Positions 34,624-45,951 of a DNA stretch of 64,000 bases are shown one piece after another. The notes under the pieces were generated by a model. That model saw nothing but the letters and a program-made list of their open reading frames with translations, was not told the DNA's origin and ran no database searches. The translations under genes were made by a program, and so were the position numbers. This DNA is from Pseudomonadota bacterium (GTDB taxonomy: Bacteria > Desulfobacterota > Binatia > Binatales > Binataceae). The stretch lies in assembly GCA_021323945.1 (NCBI GenBank), contig JAJPKA010000002.1:62001-126000 (forward strand), read 5' to 3'. The first letter of the stretch is position 1. Every line of letters begins with the position of its first letter.

Positions 34624-35580
34624 TTACCAGCCGAAGGATCGAGCCAGTACGAGCGCAATCACCAGGACCAGACCAAACTCAAATTGTAACTGGCCGGAGC
34701 GATTCATGGCTCGATTGTGACTTTCGGCGTCCGCATTGCCGGAAACCAACCGAATCTGGTCAATTGCTCTGGGAGCCGTAACGATAACCGCCAATGCCAG
34801 CCACGGCAGAACCTTGGCAATCACCCCCGCAATCACTGCCAGGTACGCGCCCAGATCGGAGCTTATCAACTCGATTATTGCCGCCCGCCGCCCAATCAGC
34901 ACCGCGAACGTACGCTTTCCGTGTGCTCGGTCGTTCTCGATGTCGCGAAGATTGTTGGCTTGCAGCACACCTGAACATAGAAAACCCATCGGCAGCGACG
35001 CAACCAGCGCCGAAGTTGAGAATTTGAGGGCTTGGACATAATACGCACCAAGCACGTACCCGGGACCCATCAGTGTAAAGACCATGAGATCGCCCAGGCC
35101 GTGGTAGGCGAGCTGCAGGGGCGACCCGGTATAAAAGTATGCACCTGCTACACCCACGAGCCCTAAGGCCAACACCGGCCACCCGCATTCGGCGACCAAC
35201 AGAAGACCAAATATCGAACCCACGACGAGCGCCACAATTCCACCCCACCAAACCTGCTCCGGACGTAACAACCCGCGCTGGATGACGAGCCCTGGACCAA
35301 AGTTTTCGGGAGCATTCCAATCGGCCGAATCCGTGCCGTTGATAAAGTCGTAGTAGTCATTGACCATGTTGGCTCCTGCCTGCAGAGCGACCGCCCCCAG
35401 AGCGGCAGCCAGGTAGGTCAACGGCGAAAAGAACTTATCTCGAAAGGCGGCTGCGGTCCCAACCGATACGCTCATGAATGGCATCGCCAAGGTCCATGCG
35501 CGGCTCGCCTGCAGCCATATGGCTATGAGGCCGGGCCGCGAGACCCCATGCTGGAGCGATACACTTGTGGATTCATTCAT
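34624..35580 (-). CDS. menA: UbiA-family prenyltransferase, MenA-like
   Basis: Polytopic membrane prenyltransferase of 318 aa. The two Asp-rich motifs are NMVNDYYDF (about 75-83) and NNLRDIENDRAHGKRT (about 206-221), as in 1,4-dihydroxy-2-naphthoate prenyltransferases; about nine hydrophobic segments are visible. The RTFAVLIGRR segment after the second motif is characteristic of MenA. Product would be demethylmenaquinone. Other men genes are not in the window, so a related UbiA function is possible. Confidence 0.83.
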   Translation of the reverse strand: MNESTSVSLQHGVSRPGLIAIWLQASRAWTLAMPFMSVSVGTAAAFRDKFFSPLTYLAAALGAVALQAGANMVNDYYDFINGTDSADWNAPENFGPGLVIQRGLLRPEQVWWGGIVALVVGSIFGLLLVAECGWPVLALGLVGVAGAYFYTGSPLQLAYHGLGDLMVFTLMGPGYVLGAYYVQALKFSTSALVASLPMGFLCSGVLQANNLRDIENDRAHGKRTFAVLIGRRAAIIELISSDLGAYLAVIAGVIAKVLPWLALAVIVTAPRAIDQIRLVSGNADAESHNRAMNRSGQLQFEFGLVLVIALVLARSFGW

Positions 35581-35624
35581 ATGGTAAGACTCCGAGCGCC
35601 ATCTGAGCCGTACACAAATGCCGG

Positions 35625-37160
35625 CTAGAGCGTGAACGTAAACGCGTAAATACGGTCATCGGCAGGTACAAACAGCCGATCCCTGCTTGCCACAATTGGT
35701 GCGAAGTGTCGCAAACCCTCCAGTACAGATTCCACGGTGACGATCGGTTTACCATTGTCGCCCTCGAACCCATGCAAGCGATTATCACCCTCAGCTCCGA
35801 CGATCCACACGATAGGGTTTGAGCGACCATCAGTTGTTGTGACAATAGGCGTCCCGCTTCCGTCCAACGGGGAGCACCAACGAAGTGAGATCTCAGGTCG
35901 CGGGATCGCGCGGATCTCGAGTGCGCCAATCGCCGGCCCGGGTGCAGCAGCCGGACACGATAATGCCGATGCGGGAAATACTACGAGCTCACCATCGTCT
36001 GGTGCCGGAAAAACCGCTGGCGCTGATATAATCCGGCTGGCCGAGACCTCGATGACCATCAACTCTCCGCCGACCCCGCCAAGATTATCGCGGTTGAGCA
36101 AGTAGGCCTTGCCATTCTTGCCGAGTGCAACCATCAGCCGAGCGAGACCCGCCGCTCCCTTCAGATTTATTGGCACTGGGGCCGTTCCGCCTAGGTCGGC
36201 ATCGCGTCGATCAAGCTTTCTCCAATCCGATGGAGCGAAATAGTCGCGAGTGCTTTGCACCGGTCCCAGTTGGAAGGCGAACCTGATGACCGCTTCTCCG
36301 CCGCCCCATTGCGATGCGTCAAAGGTATTACCTGTGGCTACGAACAAGGACTGTCCGTCCGATACCACCCCACCTGGCGCCCAAATACCACCACCCGTCA
36401 ATTTTGTGGCCCAGGCTGTGACGCGGTGGTCATCATTGAGACCGACGCCGACTACCCATCCGTGATACTCCCCGCAATCGCCGAAATGACCGCCATAAGG
36501 GATGTACACCTGGTTGTGCGTGACCAGAAGGGCGCCCCTCTGATTCTGGTAACGGGGTACGAAGTTAAATCCCAGCGGGGTGAGAGCTCGAGCGACGTTG
36601 ACTGGGAAACCTGGCTCGAGTTGCCCATTTTCCAGCGACAAGCCGAAGACCAGGTGTTGTGGGCCGCTGCTGGTTGCGACCATGGCGTCCAGGTAGACGG
36701 CCTCTCTTGAGTCATCGATCGCAGGTGTTCCCGTTATGCCGACCGGATCGATATTGCCGCAAGGCAGCATCGATGCCGTGACTGGTGGTCCCAGCACCTT
36801 CCGCCACACGGTCTTCCCCGTGACGCCGTCCAACGCCTCAACCACGTTGCTTTCCGTCGCGACGATCAGAACTTCGCGGCCCGCAATCGCGGTCAATAAC
36901 GGTTGAGCATAAATATGACCGTCAACTCGCCCGTCGAACCCCCTATCCAGGTGAATCGAATGTGCGCGCTGCCAGGTCATTCCGGGAATCGTGTAGTGGC
37001 CCGCGCGGTCGGGCGACAAATGATATTCGGGCACCGATTGAGCCCCCGGCATCGGCTCTGCCGCCAGCAGCGCCACGACGACGGTCGGTCGAATGATGAG
37101 GATTAGAAAGATCGCACCGAGATACGCCGTGATCCTTCTCATGAAGATTGACCAACTCAC
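35625..37160 (-). CDS. secreted PQQ-like beta-propeller protein
   Basis: A 511-residue protein with an N-terminal hydrophobic signal (about 8-32) and repeated propeller blades, for example VLIVATESNVVEALDGVTGKTVW (shown in part: ALDGVTGKTVW), LVFGLSLENG and a late IYAFTFTL closing strand. There are no visible heme c motifs or obvious PQQ-dehydrogenase catalytic residues, so it is probably a binding or scaffolding protein in the periplasm. Its ATG overlaps the stop of the upstream CaiB gene by four bases (ATGA), so the two are translationally coupled despite having no obvious shared pathway. Confidence 0.8.
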   Translation of the reverse strand: MSWSIFMRRITAYLGAIFLILIIRPTVVVALLAAEPMPGAQSVPEYHLSPDRAGHYTIPGMTWQRAHSIHLDRGFDGRVDGHIYAQPLLTAIAGREVLIVATESNVVEALDGVTGKTVWRKVLGPPVTASMLPCGNIDPVGITGTPAIDDSREAVYLDAMVATSSGPQHLVFGLSLENGQLEPGFPVNVARALTPLGFNFVPRYQNQRGALLVTHNQVYIPYGGHFGDCGEYHGWVVGVGLNDDHRVTAWATKLTGGGIWAPGGVVSDGQSLFVATGNTFDASQWGGGEAVIRFAFQLGPVQSTRDYFAPSDWRKLDRRDADLGGTAPVPINLKGAAGLARLMVALGKNGKAYLLNRDNLGGVGGELMVIEVSASRIISAPAVFPAPDDGELVVFPASALSCPAAAPGPAIGALEIRAIPRPEISLRWCSPLDGSGTPIVTTTDGRSNPIVWIVGAEGDNRLHGFEGDNGKPIVTVESVLEGLRHFAPIVASRDRLFVPADDRIYAFTFTL

Positions 37161-38425
37161 GCCCCAACAGGGTTCGGGCCGATGGTAGGATCGCGCACAA
37201 GTATCCCGTCCAAATACAGTTGTCGGATCTCACCGTCAGTCATGCTTAAGTAATCGCGGAGGACCCGTTCGTTGTCTTCGCCAAGCCGTGCGGCTCGAAC
37301 TTCGAGCCGATCGGGCCAGGCAGAGAACTTGACCGGCACCGCCGGGATCGCGACCTTGCCAAGCAGAGGATCATTGATCCACCTTACGGTTTTCCGCTCA
37401 TTGAGGTGTGGATGCTGCACCGCTTCGTTAACCGTCAATACGGGGGCACAAGGCACACGCTCCTTGTCCAGCGCAGCGATCGCCTCATCGCGTGTGCTGA
37501 AAGTCGCGAGCCAATCCTCAATTATTCTCTGCAATTCGGCATTGTTGTCTCGCCGCCCACGCGCCGTTTTGAACCGTGGATCGTTTGCGAGTTCCGGCTT
37601 GCCCATCGCCCGTGTGAGCTGGATCCACTGATGTCCGGTAGGCACGCAAAGGTAAATGTATTGCCGGCCGCGGAAATGATAGATGCCGGTAGGACCGCCG
37701 CTCGGATGTTGAGACCCGCCACGGGTCGGCTGGTACTTGTCGCCTCTCAACGCGACCCGCGGTACCGTGTCTTCGTGCATATGGAAATAAGTATCTATCA
37801 GTGACGCATCCAAATACTGACCCTCGCCGGTGCGTTCACGATGAAGCAGCGCGAAACCTATCGCCATCGCGGAGGCCACCCCCGCTGAGACGTCCCCAAT
37901 TGCCATAGTCGTTACCGCCGGTGCCCGATCGGGTTCTCCGATACCATCGGTAATTCCCGCGTAGGCCTGGCCGATATAGTCGTAGCCGGCCTTATTCGAC
38001 AGCGGTCCAGTTTGTCCAGCCATTGAGATTGAACACATGATTATCCTGGGATTGAGCGCTTTTACATCCTCGTAGCCAAAGCCCATGCGCTTGATTACGC
38101 CCGGTGCAAAGTTTTCGACCAAAACATCAAACTTGGGAATCATCGCGCGCACCAGTTCGCGAGCACGGTCTTTCTTCATATCGATCGCGAAGCTGAGCTT
38201 GCTATGGTCGTGCTGCAAGTAATAGGTGCTGATTGTGGTGTTCCTGTGTTCGGGCTGAAGCGGTTTGAGTCCTCCAGCGCGCACACGGTCACCCTCAGGA
38301 GCCAGCTCCAGCTTGACCACTTCGGCACCCATCTCACCCAGCAACCTTGTGCAGGTTGGTCCCGCAACGAACTGAGTGAAGTCTAGTACTCGATAACCCT
38401 CCAGCATCCGTGGCATGCTCGACAT
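37157..38425 (-). CDS. CaiB/BaiF-family CoA transferase
   Basis: Class III CoA transferase of 422 aa that moves CoA between carboxylic acids. N-terminal VLDFTQFVAGPTCTRLLGEMGAEVVKLE (in part: GPTCTRLLGEMGAEVVK), LVENFAPGVIKRMG, and the catalytic Asp near 178 in MAIGDVSAGVASA. It would activate or exchange a carboxylate for degradation. Followed, with a four-base overlap, by the PQQ-like propeller gene. Confidence 0.92.
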   Translation of the reverse strand: MSSMPRMLEGYRVLDFTQFVAGPTCTRLLGEMGAEVVKLELAPEGDRVRAGGLKPLQPEHRNTTISTYYLQHDHSKLSFAIDMKKDRARELVRAMIPKFDVLVENFAPGVIKRMGFGYEDVKALNPRIIMCSISMAGQTGPLSNKAGYDYIGQAYAGITDGIGEPDRAPAVTTMAIGDVSAGVASAMAIGFALLHRERTGEGQYLDASLIDTYFHMHEDTVPRVALRGDKYQPTRGGSQHPSGGPTGIYHFRGRQYIYLCVPTGHQWIQLTRAMGKPELANDPRFKTARGRRDNNAELQRIIEDWLATFSTRDEAIAALDKERVPCAPVLTVNEAVQHPHLNERKTVRWINDPLLGKVAIPAVPVKFSAWPDRLEVRAARLGEDNERVLRDYLSMTDGEIRQLYLDGILVRDPTIGPNPVGA

Positions 38426-38953
38426 TAATCACCTCCGGCAGGCGCATCGCTGGCGCACTAGTCATCGCCAACGAAAAGTATAAAAGCGGAATTCCTCCTG
38501 TCCAATCTAGGCCTTCACGCACACCTCTGACCGCTGCACGCAGTGGCAGCCTTATAGCACCGGGCGCAGCGCTTGGGAAATCTAGGAGGACTAGTTTCGG
38601 CGCCTGGCAGGCGTGTTTTAGTCTTGGCTGGAGAGAAATTGCTGGCTCGTGCAGAAGCCCAAAATGGTGAACACTTCTTGGTAGCTTGGACTGTTGGCCC
38701 TTCTTTCAGGCCCTCGTTCTGGGTAAGCCAGATGGTGCTAGGTGCATCCCCCTGCGCCTCGTAGTTGGAGCTGGTTGTTCTTGTTAACGTCATGTACCCA
38801 GTAGGACAAAAACCTCGACGAGTCATCGAATGGCACATTCCAACTGAACGGAGAGCTCAGTCGGTCTGGTCTGTAACGTCGCAATGTTTCGTCAATCGAG
38901 GAAGGCCTGCTGGTCTCGCTTCCACCCCATGGCTTCGCTAAACATATAGCCTA
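38426..38953. other. divergent intergenic region between CaiB and aminotransferase
   Basis: This 528-base gap separates divergent genes. Open frames on both strands are short, Cys/Ser/Arg-rich and without family resemblance, and I do not accept them as genes. A TGGCAC at about 38831 is not followed by a sigma-54 GC element. It probably carries the two promoters; nothing else was recognised. Confidence 0.4.
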
Positions 38954-40153
38954 ATGATTAAACTCAACCGCAGGATAGCCGCTATCAAACACTCCGCCAC
39001 CCTTGCCGCAGATGCGCGTGCCAGTGAAATGAGGGCTGCGGGAATCAACGTAATGCCCTTGGCTGCCGGAGAGCCTGATTTTGACACGCCCGAACGGATT
39101 AAGGAAGCAGCTCGGCGCGCCCTGGCCGAGGGGCGCACTCATTACACACCCGTGGCCGGTATTCCGGAATTGAAGGCGGCCATTCGCTTTAAGCTGAAAA
39201 GGGACAACGGTCTTGACTATCAGCTCAATGAGATTCTGGTGTCGGCCGGTGGCAAGCAGGCCGAGGCCAATGTAATTAACGCATTGTTTGACGAAGGTGA
39301 CGAAGTCATAATTCCGACCCCGGCCTGGGTCAGCTTCTTCGCGATGGTCAGTTTGTCCGGCGCTTCCCCGATTCCAGTCAGATGTCCGGAGGAGCAGGGG
39401 TTCTTACTTGATCCTGACCAGTTGCAGAGGGCAATTACGCCGCGGACGCGAGGGATAATCTTGGTCTCGCCAGCCAATCCGACTGGAGCGGTTTATTCTG
39501 CCGCTCATCTTTCCGAGCTCGCTAAAGTTCTCGTGGAGAATGACCTGTGGGTAATGTCCGATGATGTGTATGAACACATAGTGTATGACGGCGCAGTGCC
39601 GCACCTGTTTAAGATTGAACCGCGGCTTAAGCAACGTGGGGTCGTTTTCAACTCGTTGTCCAAAGCATATGCGATGACCGGTTGGCGACTCGGCTTTGCT
39701 GCCGGACCGAGCGAAGTGATTGCGGCGGCTGCTCGACTGCAGAGCCAAAACAGCGGAAATCCCAATTCGATCACGCAGTTTGCCGCGGTCGAAGCATTAA
39801 CCGGACCGCAGGACGAACTTGCCAGAATGGTCGACGAGTTCCGGGCGCGTCGCGAACTGGTGGTTGATCGGGTGCGCAGGGTCCCCGGCTTTCACTTGCC
39901 TCACAAACCGTCCGGCGCCTTTTACGTTTTCCCCAGTATCCGCGCTCTGCTCGGGACGAGATTTGCCGATAAACGGATCAACGACGGCGACACGTTTGCA
40001 GACATCCTGCTGAACGAAGCACACGTCGCGCTGGTCGGTGGCAACGACTTTGGCGCGCCCGAGCACGTCCGCATAAGCTACGCTACCTCTCGGGAAAACC
40101 TGAACGAGGCGTTCGATCGTCTCGAGCGCTTTGTTGCACGACTGGTACGCTAG
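38954..40153 (+). CDS. PLP-dependent aminotransferase, class I/II
   Basis: Aspartate-aminotransferase-fold enzyme of 399 aa. LPLAAGEPDFDTPE, YTPVAGIPELK, VSPANPTGAVY (substrate Asn), and the PLP-Lys region FNSLSKAYAMTGWRLGFAAG are all present; Arg in the C-terminal VRISYATSRENL binds the substrate carboxylate. It resembles the Thermus-type aspartate/prephenate aminotransferases. Substrate cannot be fixed from sequence. It is not in an obvious operon. Confidence 0.92.
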   Translation: MIKLNRRIAAIKHSATLAADARASEMRAAGINVMPLAAGEPDFDTPERIKEAARRALAEGRTHYTPVAGIPELKAAIRFKLKRDNGLDYQLNEILVSAGGKQAEANVINALFDEGDEVIIPTPAWVSFFAMVSLSGASPIPVRCPEEQGFLLDPDQLQRAITPRTRGIILVSPANPTGAVYSAAHLSELAKVLVENDLWVMSDDVYEHIVYDGAVPHLFKIEPRLKQRGVVFNSLSKAYAMTGWRLGFAAGPSEVIAAAARLQSQNSGNPNSITQFAAVEALTGPQDELARMVDEFRARRELVVDRVRRVPGFHLPHKPSGAFYVFPSIRALLGTRFADKRINDGDTFADILLNEAHVALVGGNDFGAPEHVRISYATSRENLNEAFDRLERFVARLVR

Positions 40154-40230
40154 ATTAAGAGCTCGCTTTGGCAGCCTCGTGGGCTTTGGGCCTCAGTCAA
40201 TGACTGCCTAGTCGAGAAGGGGTAGGAATG

Positions 40231-40521
40231 TCAGTTATCTGCGGCCGGCCAAATCTCTTCGATTTCCCGCGCAATCGACCGCATCGGCGATCTAACCGAC
40301 CATTGACTGGCCGGTACGAGTTTTTCCAGGAGTTGACGAAAAAAGCCGGCTTTCAAGCGGTCGCTCCGATGAGCTCGATCCATGTCGAGCTCATGTTCAA
40401 CAATCCGTAGCAGGGAATTGGCACTCTTCGTCGGCCAAACCTCGCGCTTCACCACCGCCACTTGCCCGTCCTCCCGGTTCTGAATGACTTCTTGAATACT
40501 ACACTTTCTGCGGCGAATCAA
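40231..40521 (-). CDS. hypothetical protein (96 aa)
   Basis: A weakly supported frame starting TTG with no ribosome binding site. The sequence looks protein-like, mainly helical with alternating charge (AGFFRQLLEKLVPAS, RSIAREIEEIW), which is why it is listed. The opposite-strand frame overlapping it is less protein-like. Unrecognised family; may be spurious. Confidence 0.3.
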   Translation of the reverse strand: MIRRRKCSIQEVIQNREDGQVAVVKREVWPTKSANSLLRIVEHELDMDRAHRSDRLKAGFFRQLLEKLVPASQWSVRSPMRSIAREIEEIWPAADN

Positions 40522-40631
40522 AATTGTCTATGGTCAGTGCAAGCGAGTAGCTACTGGATTGCCTGCTAAACGCATTGCGAAAAGCCGATCAACAAGGATT
40601 TAAGCTTGTGACGCTTGCTTGAGTAGATCGG

Positions 40632-40659
40632 TTGACTGAAGTAATGTGCGAAGTATTCC
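40632..40659 (+). promoter_or_regulatory. candidate sigma-70 promoter for the small lipoprotein
   Basis: TTGACT (40632-40637) and TATTCC (40654-40659) are 16 bases apart. The -35 is good and the -10 is poor. The resulting leader would be about 30 bases, containing the strong AAGGAGGAGG ribosome binding site that ends three bases before the ATG. Confidence 0.4.
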
Positions 40660-40697
40660 GAATTCGCGCACGGGCCAGCGCGATCTAAGGAGGAGGT

Positions 40698-40889
40698 ATG
40701 CGCAAAGTCCTGATTCTGGCTTTCATCTCGATGTTCTTTGCGGCTACAGCTTGTAACAAACAGCAAAATGCGTCAGCGCCCGAGGCATCGCCGTCCGAAG
40801 CGGCGAGTCCCGGAGGGGAGGCGAGCCCGGCCGGTGGGATGGCGAGTCCCTCCGGGGCAGAGGCAAGCCCGGCTGCTTCGCCCTCCTGA
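40698..40889 (+). CDS. small lipoprotein with Ala-Ser-Pro repeats
   Basis: A 63-residue lipoprotein precursor: basic start, hydrophobic core and lipobox FAATAC with Cys19 as the lipidation site. The mature part is low complexity, with ASP triplets recurring about every 4-9 residues (EASP, AASP, MASP), interspersed with Gly/Glu. AAGGAGGAGG is one of the best ribosome binding sites in the window, implying high expression. Function unknown; an abundant envelope spacer or surface protein is a guess. Confidence 0.75.
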   Translation: MRKVLILAFISMFFAATACNKQQNASAPEASPSEAASPGGEASPAGGMASPSGAEASPAASPS

Positions 40890-40902
40890 CCAATAGCACT
40901 GA

Positions 40903-40941
40903 GCTGCCGCTTAGGCCATTTTCGTAGCGCGCAGCGGCAGC
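40903..40941 (+). terminator. inverted repeat after the lipoprotein gene
   Basis: Perfect 9-bp arms GCTGCCGCT and AGCGGCAGC enclose 21 bases, starting 14 bases after the lipoprotein stop. There is no U-run. It could terminate or protect an abundant short mRNA. Confidence 0.4.
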
Positions 40942-41066
40942 GTCTCCCTCCTGCTGGGTGCATGGTCCGGCTTGGCAGCTGTCGACTGCAGGTTTGACAG
41001 TCCTCCTGCGCGGCGGTTAGTTTGGATCGTGCCCCTTCTGTTTTTCTTTTCTGGACAAGGCTCGCG

Positions 41067-43549
<2,483 letters not shown>

Positions 43550-43550
43550 C

Positions 43551-44396
43551 GTGATAAAAGTCGCCACAGTTCAGGTCGGAAGGGTCATGTTTGGCGGCCC
43601 CAGCCTGGTCGTGATTGCCGGACCGTGTGTAATTGAGAGTGCTGATTCATCTTTACGGCACGCGGAGCGGCTTGCGAAAATATCACACGAAACGGGGGTG
43701 GGATTAGTCTTCAAATCGTCGTTCGATAAGGCGAATCGAACCAGCCATACCTCGTTTCGAGGACCAGGGCTCGAAGCGGGAATCCGAGTGCTCGAACGAG
43801 TCAAGCGAGAGACCGGACTGCCAGTGCTTACTGACATTCACGAGCCAGATCAGGCGACCATGGTGGCTGAGGTTGCGGATATCCTGCAGATCCCGGCATT
43901 GCTCTCGCGCCAGACAGATCTGGTCGCTGCTGCCGCTCGGACGGGTCGGGTCGTGAATATCAAAAAAGGCCAGTTCCTCGCTCCTTGGGAAATGAAACCC
44001 GTAATCGCCAAGGCTGAGGCTTGCGGTAATAGGCGAATCCTCGTGACCGAGCGAGGCTTCTCCTTTGGCTATAACAACCTAGTCAGCGACATGCGTTCCC
44101 TCATAATAATGCGGCGATTTGGCTATCCGGTGATATTCGACGCAACCCACTCAGTGCAGCTTCCCGGCAGCGCGGGAGACCGGTCTGGGGGACAGCGCGA
44201 ATTTGTCGCCCCGCTGGCGCGCGCTGCGGCCGCAGTTGGTGTCGATGCAGTATTCATGGAGGTCCACGAAGACCCTGACCGAGCGCTGAGTGATGGGCCT
44301 AATTCATACCCGTTGGACCGCCTTGCCGGCCTCATGCGCGACTTACAACGAATCGACGAGCTTACCCGTAAGGCCGAATCGAATGTAACAGAGTAA
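43551..44396 (+). CDS. kdsA: 3-deoxy-8-phosphooctulonate synthase, metal-dependent type
   Basis: Condenses PEP with arabinose 5-phosphate to Kdo 8-phosphate. [10 protein letters not shown] carries the Cys that, from family knowledge, marks the metal-dependent class II enzymes (E. coli-type has Asn there); the other ligands are visible in [11 protein letters not shown] and [26 protein letters not shown] and GQFLAPWEM are also conserved. GTG start, one base after the pyrG stop. The following gene is LptC; kdsD and kdsC are not in between. Confidence 0.95.
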   Translation: MIKVATVQVGRVMFGGPSLVVIAGPCVIESADSSLRHAERLAKISHETGVGLVFKSSFDKANRTSHTSFRGPGLEAGIRVLERVKRETGLPVLTDIHEPDQATMVAEVADILQIPALLSRQTDLVAAAARTGRVVNIKKGQFLAPWEMKPVIAKAEACGNRRILVTERGFSFGYNNLVSDMRSLIIMRRFGYPVIFDATHSVQLPGSAGDRSGGQREFVAPLARAAAAVGVDAVFMEVHEDPDRALSDGPNSYPLDRLAGLMRDLQRIDELTRKAESNVTE

Positions 44397-44521
44397 ATCC
44401 CTAGCCTCTGCGATCAGCGCGCCTGCCGGTCGATGCTCAGGCATCGCCCGGTTCCTCGCAGTTCCAGCCCACAATTTACAGTAAGGGCATTGGTTGTTAG
44501 CCTTTGTCTGAGGTTTCACTG

Positions 44522-45124
44522 ATGGGTCCGCGACGCATCGCTCGACTTCTGGCTCTCCTTGGAACTCTCGCTTTGGCAATCATCATGGTGGTGACCGTCG
44601 TCGTTGTGCGGCGTCGTTCGGCAGAACAAAATTTACGAACCGTTGCCGCTATCGTGCCGGGGACAATTTTACATGCCCACAACTTTAACTGGACGCAAAT
44701 GCGTGGAAATCGCCGCGAGTGGGTACTCAAAGCTAGTGACGCCAGCTACTCAAATGATAAGACCAGCATTCTTTTGTTTAAGCAACACCTCACAATGACC
44801 GTGCAAAATGGCAAGAAGTTTTCGCTGAGCGCTGTGCGCGCCGTACTCAAGGTGAGCGGCAACCATATTAACCAAGCCGAGATGAGCGGCGGCCTGGAGG
44901 CCGATTACGGTGATTTTGTTGTCATTACGCAGGCAGCGACCTTTTTGCCCGATAGCGACGAGCTCAAGGCTCCTGGTCCTGTTAGGATCAAGGGCCCCGG
45001 TCTCGATGTCGTCGGAATCGGGCTCACTGGACATCCGAAGGCGCAGACTTTTCAGCTGCTCAAAGACGTCAAAACCATCGTCCAACAACAAAAGCAACAC
45101 TTGGCCGCGCCACAAGAATCTTGA
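44522..45124 (+). CDS. lptC: LptC-like LPS export protein
   Basis: Single-pass membrane protein with a periplasmic OstA-like beta-jellyroll, which hands LPS from the inner-membrane LptBFG transporter to LptA. N-terminal membrane helix about 5-27; the periplasmic part has WVLKASDASYSNDKTSILL and a LKAPGPVRIKGPGLDVVGIGL stretch (in parts), typical of the LptC fold. ATG 44522 follows GAGG by 8 bases and is preferred over the in-frame TTG at 44504. Overlaps the lptA start by four bases. Confidence 0.85.
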   Translation: MGPRRIARLLALLGTLALAIIMVVTVVVVRRRSAEQNLRTVAAIVPGTILHAHNFNWTQMRGNRREWVLKASDASYSNDKTSILLFKQHLTMTVQNGKKFSLSAVRAVLKVSGNHINQAEMSGGLEADYGDFVVITQAATFLPDSDELKAPGPVRIKGPGLDVVGIGLTGHPKAQTFQLLKDVKTIVQQQKQHLAAPQES

Positions 45125-45936
45125 GGATCGCAACAGGCCTGTTTCTGGTTGGAAGAGTTCGCCGTTACGAGCGATGGGCGAGGACCGACTCCTTGAATGA
45201 GACTGTCGCAGGTGCGCAATCACGTGCCGGATCGTGCCGCAATCGCTGCAGAGCGGCCCGATTCGCTGTAATAATCCTTCTGGTGTCGTTTTGCGCCAAG
45301 TATAGCAACGCGCAAACCAAGACGGCGAACCAGACAGTGGGACCAGGCGCCAATCGGATCGCCGCCCAAGAAACGATCACAAAACCTAGAGCAGGAAGCG
45401 ACGCCCTTGCTCCGCCCGAACGGTCCTCCCAACAGCCCAACCCCGACAAATCCGCTGCTAACCAATCGAAAGACACCAACAGCGATTCGCCGTTCGGCTC
45501 GCTGACTGGCAGTAACCGAGGACCTATCAGTATACAATCAGACACGTTAGCCCTTGATTATAAGCAGAACGCGGTGCTCTTTACCGGGCATGTGCACGCT
45601 ACTCAAGCGGATGCGGCGCTCACGACGCAGAGGCTTTGGGTCAAGTACGGCAAGGATTTCCACGAAGTGCAACACATGACCGCGGATGGCAATGTGAAGA
45701 TTAGCCAGGGAGTGCGCTGGTGCACTAGTGAGCATGCCGTTATGGACCAGCAACAGCATACCGTGGTTCTGAGCGGCAGTCCGATTTGCCACGACGCCAA
45801 AGACCAGGTCACCGGCACCAAAATCACGGTCCATCTCGACACGGGTAGAAGTGACGTCGAAGCGGCTAAGGCTGTGATCTTCCCTCAGCAGTCCAAAACT
45901 CGCGATAATGGAGCATTGGCTGTTAAGACGAAGTGA
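45121..45936 (+). CDS. lptA: LptA-like (OstA-domain) LPS transport protein
   Basis: Periplasmic bridge protein for LPS transport. OstA domain: ISIQSDTLALDYKQNAVLFTG (in part: SDTLALDYKQNAVLFTG) through VSVDLDTGRSDVEA-like ending VHLDTGRSDVEAAKAVIFP. The N-terminal signal-like hydrophobic segment (RFAVIILLVSFCAKYSNAQ) lies about 45 residues into the frame, so the real start may be the in-frame TTG at 45193. TTG 45121 overlaps the lptC stop (TTGA). The usual next gene, lptB, is missing; rpoN follows directly. Confidence 0.83.
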   Translation: MRIATGLFLVGRVRRYERWARTDSLNETVAGAQSRAGSCRNRCRAARFAVIILLVSFCAKYSNAQTKTANQTVGPGANRIAAQETITKPRAGSDALAPPERSSQQPNPDKSAANQSKDTNSDSPFGSLTGSNRGPISIQSDTLALDYKQNAVLFTGHVHATQADAALTTQRLWVKYGKDFHEVQHMTADGNVKISQGVRWCTSEHAVMDQQQHTVVLSGSPICHDAKDQVTGTKITVHLDTGRSDVEAAKAVIFPQQSKTRDNGALAVKTK

Positions 45937-45951
45937 GTGCGACAGAAAGCG

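Noticed and set aside
34050-34658. 202-residue minus-strand open frame
   Set aside because: Antisense to the CitE-like lyase; no motifs.
38515-38838. 107-residue minus-strand open frame in the CaiB/aminotransferase gap
   Set aside because: Cys/Ser/Thr-rich, no ribosome binding site, no protein-like periodicity.
38831-38850. Sigma-54 promoter suggested by TGGCAC
   Set aside because: The matching -12 TTGC element is not at the right distance.
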